From NCBI RefSeq assembly GCF_000970085.1, contig NZ_CP009506.1, positions 4,464,001 to 4,528,000 on the forward strand: a stretch of DNA of 64,000 nucleotides, in the 5' to 3' direction. Under the pieces are notes generated by a model that saw only the letters and a program-made list of their open reading frames with translations, had not been told where the DNA came from and ran no database searches. Position 1 is the stretch's first letter. Every line of letters starts with the position of its first letter. Shown here in pieces: positions 19,401-27,200 of the stretch. Origin of the DNA: Methanosarcina siciliae T4/M (GTDB lineage Archaea > Halobacteriota > Methanosarcinia > Methanosarcinales > Methanosarcinaceae). A program made the translations under genes and the position numbers.

Positions 19401-21718
19401 GCACCAACCTGGTATCGGTCATGATCGGTAGCGGCGTGACAAGCATCGGCGCCAATGCAAAAATCGCATTCCACGGTTGCACCGCCCTGACTGAGGTCTC
19501 TGTCGATGCTGCTAACACCGCGTACTCCAGCATAGACGGTGTCGTGTACGATAAGGCCGGAACAACTCTCGTGTTCTGCCCGGAAGGAAAGAGCGGTTCG
19601 TTCGTCATTCCGGACAGCGTAACCAGCATAGGCGCATACGCGTTCAACGGCTGCACTAATCTGACCTCGGTCATGATACCAAATAGCGTGACGAGCATCG
19701 GACTCAACGCCTTCGAGCACAGCGGTCTGACATCGGTCACGATACCAAACAGTGTGACCAGCTGGGGCAGCAATGCATTCAGAGACTGTAGCGGCCTTAC
19801 CTCGGTGAACATACCGGGCAACGGCGCAACCACCATAGGAAATCACGCGTTCAGCCAATGTACCAATCTGACCTCGGTAACCATCGGCGACGGTGTCACC
19901 AGCATAGGCAGCAGTGCGTTCTATGCATGTAATGGCCTGACCTCGATCACGATACCGAACAGTGTGATCACCATAGGCACATCCGCATTCGACGACTGCC
20001 CCAACCTGGCATCGGTCTATATGGGCAACGTCACCAACATCGGTGCGTCCGCGTTCCGCAGATGCACCGCCCTTACTTCTGTGACCATACCGGGCAGCGT
20101 AGACTCCATGGGCAACAACGCTTTCGAAGGCTGCACTAATCTGACCTCGGTCACCCTCAGCGACGGCGTCCGCAGGATCGGAATGTACGCATTCCAGGAC
20201 TGCAGCGCCCTTACCTCGATCGATATGGGCAACGTGACAGTCATCCAGCCGTATGCTTTCAAAGGCTGCACCGCCCTGACCTCTGTGACCATTCCGGACG
20301 GCGCTACCTACATCAGTGCCAGTATGTTCTACGGCTGCACTGCTCTAACCTCTGTGACCATCCCGGACAGTGTCACCAACATTGGTGCCAGTGCGTTCTA
20401 CGACTGCACTGCCCTGACCTCGATGAAGTTCATGGGCAATGCGCCGACGGTCGGCCTCAACTGGGCAAATGAATGCACCGATCTGGTGGCGTACTACTAC
20501 GAAGGTGCCACCGGCTTCACCACACCGACGTGGAACGGCGTCACCTGTTACCCGCTGACAGCGGCACCGGTGGCGGACTTCGAGGCCGAAGTGACATCAG
20601 GAATCGGGCCTATGATTGTGAATTTCACCGACCTGTCCACCGGATCGCCGGATACATGGGAATGGGACTTTAATAACGACGGAACAGTGGACTCAACAGA
20701 GCAGAACCCCTCGTATACATATACTTCAGCCGGTACTTACACTGTCAATCTCACGGTTGCAAATGCAAACGGGACCGATTCCGAGGTAAAGATTGATTAT
20801 ATCACAGTATCCGAATCATCCACGCCTGCAGAACCGGTTGCTGCTTTTACTGCTGATGTAACTAGCGGGACTGCTCCTCTAACAGTTAACTTTACCGACC
20901 AGTCCACAGGTTCGCCTACTGCCTGGGCATGGGACTTCGACAACGACGGAAACGTGGACTCAACTGAGCAGAACCCAAGCTATACTTATAATGCAGCCGG
21001 AAATTACACCGTAAATCTGACTGTGGAAAATGCTGCCGGAACTGACTTTGAGTTAAAATCGGATTACATAGAAGTTTCCGAAACTTCCGGGTTAACTGTT
21101 ACTCTCTATTTCGACCCGGAAAGTTCCTCAGTTTCAGAAAACGAATCCACTGAAATAAGTGTTCTTGCCAGTAATTTCCCTGCAGGTCTTTCAGGCTATA
21201 ACCTGACCGTTGCTATTGACGACCCGGCTGTTGCCGAGATAATCAACATCGAGTATCCCTCATGGGCTCTGATTACTGAGAACTCTACCCTACCAGGGAC
21301 TTCTATCTACCTGAAGGCTGTTGACGGGGGAGATACCGTGCAGGTAGGAGCAGCAGATGTTGTGCTTGCAACTCTAACTGTTTCCGGAAAGGAGAAAGGA
21401 TCTGCGAACCTATCCATAGAGGTTGACCGTCTGGATGACGATTCAGGAAATGTCATCGAGCCAGCTCTTTTGACAGGGAAAATTGAAGTGACCCTTCAGT
21501 CTCCCCTGCCTGATCAGGAATATGCTCCTAAGGACCTTGACGGAGACGGACTCTATGAAGACCTTACCGGAAACGGGGAGTTCAGCTTCGTGGATATAGT
21601 GGCGTACTTCCACAACATGGACTGGATAGAGGCAAATATGCCGGTGGAGTATTTCGACTTCAATGGTAACGGAAGGATAGACTTTGATGATGTTGTGGAT
21701 ATGTTTGCAATGATATAA
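16478..21718 (+). CDS. BspA-type leucine-rich repeat, PKD, cohesin-dockerin surface protein
   Basis: 1746-residue secreted protein. Signal peptide 1-28; beta-sandwich region to about 165; a conserved surface domain (about 170-390; NGDGHDFAVFENGF, GNPIYDAW, DLDAVGVI) also found in the gene at 57213; PKD 395-475; about 32 BspA/LRR_5 repeats of 23 residues (480-1360; pattern LTSVTIPDSVTSIGxxAFxGC) with two inserts of the kind IDGVVYDK; two PKD domains 1363-1535; cohesin-like 1540-1672; dockerin 1680-1746. An upstream ATG at 16265 is in frame but would translate the leader RNA; 16478 has GAGG at the right distance and starts a clean signal peptide. The repeat block looks more G/C-rich than its flanks, so domain acquisition by transfer is plausible. 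BspA-type repeats usually mediate adhesion. Confidence 0.92.
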   Translation: MQKKRFFVLTTVMLLLSIAMLAMPAVATGEATITRTITPSEVSDGDIYNVTLTVSFNTDNDSIVIHEALPADWNLTEVDSGRYIWNTSEEDYTFLDFYGTVNLTGVTDTITYSVTVPDGTVSGTYDYGPSYVAGESASEEEFAWTVNTTGDDTVTINAVSLNIYSTAMENTNPGAPDPGIPANSTRFTTWASKAIDYSPSPQEIDGGFANPNASLGYPAGTYGVVCLGDLTQEMIDSGIDPGSIIVGFNVTIVNGDGHDFAVFENGFGTNDGIFGELGYVEVSTNGVTFARFPSISLTSEATGGYGTFDSTDIYNLAGKHAALWGTPFDLSDLAQSSEVLSGAVDLDNINYVRVVDIPGTGDFKDSLGNPIYDAWLTWGTGGFDLDAVGVINSQPKALDGFSASPTSGNAPLTVQFTDLSVGTNSWAWDFDNDGDVDSTEQNPTHIYETRGTYAVRLNVTYSEGSDEWVKTAYITVNTPAADYYTYTSSGSSITITGYSGPGGDVIIPGEIEGLPVTAIDDSVFMGYSNMTSVTLPDNVTGIGNNAFQGCTNLTSVTFGDSITEIGSSAFQSTGLTSVVLPDSVTSMGSSVFQDCTGLTSVTIGNGTSSIPDKTFYRCDHLTSMNISDSVTSIGKYAFRDCTNLTSVVLPDSVTSIGAYAFEGCTALTSITIPDSVTSIDRYAFRGCTALTSATIGSGVTGIGRGVFYQCTNLASVTIPDNVTEIGNDAFHWCNNLTSMTIGNNVTTIGSNAFNGCTGLSSVTIPDSVTTINDFAFSGCTNLTSITLPNSVISIGNFVFQDCSALTSVTFGSGLTSIGSNVFQSCTALNAINVDANNTVYTSIDGIVYNKDVTAVVLFPSAKAGSLVIPDSVTSISSYAFYGCAGLTSVTIGNSVTTIGDQAFNGCTALTSITIPDRVTEIGICAFQDCSALTSATFGTGLLTIGENAFNGCTNLTSAMIPNNVTTIGKSAFNGCTNLVSVMIGSGVTSIGANAKIAFHGCTALTEVSVDAANTAYSSIDGVVYDKAGTTLVFCPEGKSGSFVIPDSVTSIGAYAFNGCTNLTSVMIPNSVTSIGLNAFEHSGLTSVTIPNSVTSWGSNAFRDCSGLTSVNIPGNGATTIGNHAFSQCTNLTSVTIGDGVTSIGSSAFYACNGLTSITIPNSVITIGTSAFDDCPNLASVYMGNVTNIGASAFRRCTALTSVTIPGSVDSMGNNAFEGCTNLTSVTLSDGVRRIGMYAFQDCSALTSIDMGNVTVIQPYAFKGCTALTSVTIPDGATYISASMFYGCTALTSVTIPDSVTNIGASAFYDCTALTSMKFMGNAPTVGLNWANECTDLVAYYYEGATGFTTPTWNGVTCYPLTAAPVADFEAEVTSGIGPMIVNFTDLSTGSPDTWEWDFNNDGTVDSTEQNPSYTYTSAGTYTVNLTVANANGTDSEVKIDYITVSESSTPAEPVAAFTADVTSGTAPLTVNFTDQSTGSPTAWAWDFDNDGNVDSTEQNPSYTYNAAGNYTVNLTVENAAGTDFELKSDYIEVSETSGLTVTLYFDPESSSVSENESTEISVLASNFPAGLSGYNLTVAIDDPAVAEIINIEYPSWALITENSTLPGTSIYLKAVDGGDTVQVGAADVVLATLTVSGKEKGSANLSIEVDRLDDDSGNVIEPALLTGKIEVTLQSPLPDQEYAPKDLDGDGLYEDLTGNGEFSFVDIVAYFHNMDWIEANMPVEYFDFNGNGRIDFDDVVDMFAMI

Positions 21719-21779
21719 GAAAAAGAAAAAAATAATGAAGTAGAGAAAAAGGAATGAAAGAAGGCAAAATATAGAAAAA

Positions 21780-21883
21780 CTTTCTCATATCCAGCTAATT
21801 ATGCTGGTTCCGGGAACAAAAAAGGGACAATAACCTTCTGGGCGGAAGCAGCCGAATAAGGCTGTTATCCTCCGTTCTTTTTT
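21780..21883 (+). pseudogene. Relict beta-sandwich tail end and terminator
   Basis: Nearly identical to the last 25 codons and terminator of 15257 (GTITFWAEAAE, stop, CAGCC/GGCTG, T-run), yet detached from any open frame. It lies 60 bases after the dockerin stop. Confidence 0.6.
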
Positions 21884-21952
21884 GAATAAAAGTTCAGGAT
21901 TTATATAAAAAGATCCAAATAGGAAGTTGTTATCCAAAGGGTCAATAATAAT

Positions 21953-21972
21953 TAGCCAAAGATTTTTATCTG
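21953..21972 (+). promoter_or_regulatory. Candidate promoter for the 22910-24285 operon
   Basis: TAGCCAAAGATTTTTATCTG, shared box; about 940 nt before the start because a MITE and an older insertion lie within the leader. Confidence 0.5.
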
Positions 21973-22082
21973 TAAAAGGCAAAATAATCAATTAGTTCAA
22001 TCAGATACAATTAGTTCAATCAATTATTTCAGGAAATATCAAAATTTCCGCAGCATATGTTCCGGATAAACTTTTAAAACCC

Positions 22083-22204
22083 CAGTTGTTCTGACACTTC
22101 AAAAAGGTCCGAAACCTTATCCTCACTGCAATATAGAATTTGAAATGCAGACAGACTCTTTCGCTCAGACCAACCGACAAACCCCTATAAAAACACAGGA
22201 GGTC
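22083..22204 (+). ncRNA. Leader RNA module A4
   Basis: Outer stem GTTGTTCTG (22085-22093) with CAGACCAAC (22166-22174), 8 of 9; AAGGTCCGAAACCT; third stem CTGCA (22126-22130)/TGCAG (22146-22150); CTCTTTCGCTCAG; hairpin ending ACAGGAGG; T-run TTATTTTTCTTT after. Confidence 0.6.
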
Positions 22205-22324
22205 TTCAAAAAGATCAGAAACTGAGCACTTATTTTTCTTTACACGGTTCTATGCCTGAATTTAGTCCTGAATTCCGGAAAGTCAGGCATGTCTTTCAGC
22301 AAAAATCTAGATGAATATATTAGA

Positions 22325-22440
22325 TAGGACTTACGACTTGAAATGCAAAATCAGGCACAAGCAAATTCGCCAATATTATTTGAGTTTATACAGTTAAGTC
22401 TTTCTCACTCGTGCTTTTTAATTCAATTGCGTAAGTCCTA
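22325..22440 (+). mobile_element. MITE of 116 bp, copy 1
   Basis: Inverted ends TAGGACTTACG and CGTAAGTCCTA (similar further in, toward TTGAA/TTCAA), flanked by the 5-base direct repeat TTAGA at 22320-22324 and 22441-22445. Too short to code. It sits between leader modules A4 and B4 and would be transcribed with them. Confidence 0.8.
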
Positions 22441-22442
22441 TT

Positions 22443-22590
22443 AGACTTTGGCAGTATCGTGAATTTACTGAAATTTAAAGTCAATTTTTTGGACACGGTA
22501 TGTAGAACTAATCTACGGGTTTTGAATTTTTGGCTTAAAAACATCTTAAAATTTGTAATTATTTAGAAAAATTGGTACACTGCCAGACTT
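22443..22590 (+). mobile_element. Possible older inserted element next to the MITE
   Basis: Imperfect inverted ends ACTTTGGCAGT and ACTGCCAGACTT bound about 148 bases absent from leaders that lack the MITE. The second copy is at 37769-37925. No coding capacity and no clear target duplication. Confidence 0.35.
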
Positions 22591-22763
22591 TTGTTTGAAG
22601 ACTATATTTTGAATTTTTAATTAGAGCCGTGTTTTTCAGATTCGGCATTTTTTGGATTTTGAAATGCTGTAATCTTCCACCTGGTCGCCGGAAGCACCCG
22701 AAAATGGATTTCAAAACCAGCTGACCTCTAAAATCCAGATGAATAAAAAAGAAAAACAAAATT

Positions 22764-22899
22764 CGCCGGGTCCTGCTCTCTTCAAAAGGCCGAAAAATCC
22801 TCAACTAAAAAATCCTCTTTCGATAAAAATAACTTTTCAAATTTTCAGAGGATCACGCATTTCCGCGCAGGCCGGTCGAATCTTTATGAAAAATAGGAG
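22764..22899 (+). ncRNA. Leader RNA module B4 controlling the 22910 start
   Basis: Outer stem CCGG-CCTGC (22766-22776) with GCAGG-CCGG (22867-22875); AAAAGGCCGAAAAA; third stem ATCCTCT (22812-22818)/AGAGGAT (22847-22853), seven perfect pairs replacing TGTCCG/CGGACA of B1; TTTCCGCGCAG; hairpin TTTAT/ATAGG with G-U wobbles over AGGAG. Confidence 0.65.
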
Positions 22900-22909
22900 A
22901 AACGAAAAT

Positions 22910-24226
22910 ATGAATAAATACACACTGAAAATATTCATGATTTGTCTAACCTTGCTCCTGGTGGCGGCTGCTCAGCCGGCGCTGGGCTCGGAATGGGCAC
23001 AGTTCCAGAATGATAAAAATAATAGTGGGGTTACAGCCGATGCGGCACCTATTGACCCACGATATCTCGCCAACTGGTCAGTTGATATCAATGCGCCACT
23101 TGATGCCGCTCCGGTGACAGGAGATGGAAAGGTTTATGAAGTCGCCGCAAGCGGGGATGTCTCCGCTTATTACCTGAACAACAGGACACTAGCCTGGAAG
23201 AACGATGATATTCAAGGAACCGGGGGCTTTGAACTTTCAACTCCAGCTTACAACGATGGGACGCTTTACGTGGCACTCTCAAGAGGGAATGCAAGCACGC
23301 ATACTGAGATCCATGCCCTTTACACCTGTAATGGTTCCGTAAAATGGTCAAACACCAGTCTCGGGACCTACCAGACAAATACCCCAATAACATATTCCAA
23401 TGACAGGATCTTCTTCGGAACCGCCAACGTGGATACTATCTCCACTACTAACGCAGGTGACTACTATTGCTTCAATGCAAGTACAGGTCAATTTATATGG
23501 AAGCGGAGCAGCGAGACCTCTTCAGGTTATTACTGGGCAGGAGCAGCTGTTGCAGGCAACTATGCGATCTACGGTGATGACGCCGGCCATATAGTTTCCG
23601 TGGAGTGGAACAACGTAACAAACGGAGAAGTCTGGAAACAAGATGATGTAAACGTTTCTGGCTTATACGGTGTCAGTGGTAAAATCAGGTCTTCCATCTG
23701 CTACTCCGAGGAAGAAGGCCGCATCTACTTCGCAACAAGATCAGGAAGCCATACCTGTTATGTTGGCTTTAACGCAACCACAGGTAACTTCGTTCCCGAT
23801 GATAAAGATTACAACAATATAGGCTACACCTCCACCCCGGTAGTCTATAACGGAAGAGTATATGTCGGAGCCGGAGGCTGGGCGCAAGGAGCCAAACTCT
23901 ACTGTCTGGACGCCGACACCCTGAATGAAAACTGGAACTACACGGGCTCCACAGGTGGAATACAGGGTTCTCCCGCAATTTCCACATATTATGATGGTGC
24001 TAATGGGGGACAAAGTGGAGATGTTTATGTTTATTTCACCAATAACGGTCCAGCCGGTAGCTTGTACTGTCTGAAAGATACGCCCTCAACAACATCTATG
24101 GATGAAGCTCTGTGGATCTTTACACCTGAAGACGCGACATACACATTGCAGGGTCCTGCAATTTTAAATGGTTCTGTGTTTTATGGAAATGACAATGGCT
24201 ATTTGTATGAAGTATATACTGCATAA
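22910..24226 (+). CDS. Secreted single PQQ-like propeller protein
   Basis: 438 residues: signal peptide 1-26 nearly identical to that of the 4050 gene, then a single propeller with repeated YYC, SSP and GxVYxG motifs. There is no PKD, anchor or dockerin. It corresponds to the first propeller of the 4050 protein as a free-standing gene, followed 58 bases later by 24285, so the pair is likely one operon. AGGAG 22895-22899 supports ATG 22910; an in-frame ATG at 22739 lies in the leader RNA and is rejected. Confidence 0.88.
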   Translation: MNKYTLKIFMICLTLLLVAAAQPALGSEWAQFQNDKNNSGVTADAAPIDPRYLANWSVDINAPLDAAPVTGDGKVYEVAASGDVSAYYLNNRTLAWKNDDIQGTGGFELSTPAYNDGTLYVALSRGNASTHTEIHALYTCNGSVKWSNTSLGTYQTNTPITYSNDRIFFGTANVDTISTTNAGDYYCFNASTGQFIWKRSSETSSGYYWAGAAVAGNYAIYGDDAGHIVSVEWNNVTNGEVWKQDDVNVSGLYGVSGKIRSSICYSEEEGRIYFATRSGSHTCYVGFNATTGNFVPDDKDYNNIGYTSTPVVYNGRVYVGAGGWAQGAKLYCLDADTLNENWNYTGSTGGIQGSPAISTYYDGANGGQSGDVYVYFTNNGPAGSLYCLKDTPSTTSMDEALWIFTPEDATYTLQGPAILNGSVFYGNDNGYLYEVYTA

Positions 24227-24284
24227 ATTTCCAGGGGTTGTATTTACTTAATACTCCCTCCTTTTATTTTTTGAGGTATACACT

Positions 24285-27200
24285 ATGAATTCTACAAAAT
24301 ACCTTCTGCTTCTTGTTTTTGCAAGCTTTCTGCTCATTATGCCAGCATCCGCAACGACATATGATCTCTACCCGGATGATGAGCCTGGAACGGCTCAAGA
24401 TATCCTGCAGAATCAGGCCCAGTCTGGAGACATCCTCTTTTTCCACGGGGGAACGTATACAAAAGAAGGTCTTGGTTTAACGTTTACACCCATTTTAAAG
24501 AACGGGATTACCCTGAAAGGAGATGAGTCTTCTACAACAATTTTTGATAGAGATCAAAAATTAACATTTGAGTGCTCTGGACTTGTCTTGGATAATATTA
24601 AAATTATTCCTCATCCTTACAAATATCAACCAGATATAGTTCTGAGTTATGCTACTGACTGCATCATTAAAAACTGTGAATTGAGCGGGAAGCCAGCGTT
24701 TTATTTTGTTGAATTTGAGAAGGGTAGTTCAAACAATACTTTAATATTCAACCAGATAAGGGATAATCAAAATATATATAGTGGAGTAGACTTCTATAAC
24801 GCAGGCACTGACAACAGGCTTTACCTAAACAATTTTGTGAATAATACAAATGATGTCAGTGTATACAAAATGTCCAATCCCGTTTACTGGAATTCTGCCG
24901 AACCCCTTACGTATACTTACAACGGCAAGACCTTTACAGGTTACATGGGAAATTACTGGGACAAATACACAGGCGTTGATGCCAATGGAGACGGGATCGG
25001 GGATACTCCCTATGACCTCGGTGATTGCGGCCAGGACGACTATCCTCTCATGGCTCCTTTTGAAAATTATACAATAACCGAATCTCCCTCTGAACTCTAT
25101 TTTGAACCTTCGGATACCGTGATGGCAGGCCCTGGAGATACTGCCGAAATGGAACTTCTTGCTGACAAACTGCCCGAAGGTTTCTCTACTTACGTACTGA
25201 ATATAAGTGTAACCGATCCCGAGATCGCCCGGATTTCGGGAGTTTCCTTCCCTGCATGGGCGGACACAACCAGTTCAACTGAAACCCCGGCAGCGTCTGT
25301 GGAGATCAAAGCTTCCGATCTTAACCAGCAGGTAGAAGCCGGGGCTTCGAACGTGACCCTTGCAACTGTAGGCCTCGAAGCCCTGGGCTACGGGACTGCG
25401 AATATTACAGTAAGCGTGGAGAGTTTTAAAGATGACTCTGAAAACTCCGTGGTACTCAGAACCATGGAGGCAGGCCTCAAAATCCCTGATTCCGAATGGC
25501 TCCAGTTCCAGAAAGACAGCTCCAACACCGGGTACGGCTTCAGTTCTGCCCCGACCCTGGACCCGGAAGTCCTCTGGCAGAACCTTACTTCTTCGGAGCA
25601 GGAACCCTGCGGAAGCGGAGGCATCAATGTCCCGCCAGTGATTTCAGGAAATACTGTTTTCGTAACTGCCGGAAATGCCTCGGTCTGGGCCTTTGATAAA
25701 GATACGGGAGACCTGATCTGGTCAAAAGAAATGGGAGGCAGTTTAACACAGACAGCAACTCCTGCCCTGGGAGACGGAAAACTCTTTATCCCGACCCTTG
25801 GAGGAGACCTCTACGCCCTTGATCCGGAAACCGGAAACGAGCTATGGAACACACACATAACCGACGGAAGCCTGGAGTGTCCCCTTACCTATTACGACCA
25901 CAAGCTCTACATCGGAGACGGCCTTAAAGGAGGAAACGGAACCAAATACTACTACTGCTACGACGACAACGGTAGTTTCATCTGGAAACATGAAAATGAA
26001 AACAGTTCCGGCTTTATCTGGAGCGGCTCGGTAGTTGTCGGAAATTACCTGGTCTACCCTGTCTTCGAAGGCAAGATGGTCTGTCTCGAAAAAGACACCG
26101 GAACCTTTGTAGATGAGGTTGACTTCAGCAAGAGTTCGGATGTCTCCTTTGCACTTACCGACCCCGGGATGTTCAGAAGTTCCGTAACCTATGCTGACGG
26201 GGCCCTGTACACCTCTTCGGAAAGAGGACAGGAAACAGGATACTGCTTCAAAGTAGGATTCAACCCTGAAACAGGGCAGTTCCTGGACAGCGGATGGGCA
26301 GCTCCAATAGGGTTTTCAACCTCGACTCCTGTAGTGTATGATGGTAGGGTCTATGTAGGCCATGGAGAACACGGCGAGACCGGGTCAATGTTCTGCCTGA
26401 ACGACTCAGATGGAACTGTAATCTGGGAGACTCCGATCAGCGGAGGAATAAAGTCTTCACCTGTTCTTTCTGTCGAAGATGGCAACCCGTACATCTACTT
26501 CACAGAAGCCATAGTTGACGGCTCGATTTACTGCCTGAACCCTGACGGGACCCTTGCCTGGCACTACAACCCCCCTGAGGATTCCGCATACACCCTGCAG
26601 GGTGCAGCTCTTTCCGACGGAAAGGTCTATTACGGGACAGATAATGGATATTTATACTGTATAGGGCAGGGAGAAGCCCTTCCCCCAACGGCAGACTTCA
26701 GTTCGGACAAACAGACAGGGTCTTTCCCTCTGACTGTTTCCTTCAAAGACATGTCCTTTAATGCAAACAAATTCCTCTGGGACTTCGGGGACGGAAACAC
26801 TTCAACTGAGGTAAACCCGGTCCACACATATACTGCCGCTGGCAGCTACACCGTAACCCTTACCGTTGAAAACAACCATGGAGAGGACACCAAAGTTGTA
26901 GAAGATTACATTTACGCAGTCAAAGTTCCAACCATCTGGCCGGTTAAAAGCGGAGGGTCTATCCAGGCAGCTATTAATTCAGCCGATTCAGGAGACATCA
27001 TCAAGGTCTATCCCGGGGAGTACCACGAAGTCCTGACCATCGACAAGAATCTGACCCTCAAAGGCATCAGGGATCCTGTCCTGAATGCTTCGGGTTTCAC
27101 AGGCTCTTCAGGAATAACCATAAGCACTGACGATGTCGAGATCAGCGGCTTTGAAATTACAGGGACCGAAGAGATGTGCTTTGCAATTAACGTCAATGCA

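Noticed and set aside
18055..20292. Several long minus-strand open frames opposite the leucine-rich repeats
   Set aside because: They are shadows of the repeated codons of the sense gene, without start signals.
18055..20440. Repeat array that could be read as CRISPR-like
   Set aside because: The repeats are coding 23-residue leucine-rich units in one open frame, without identical repeats or unique spacers.
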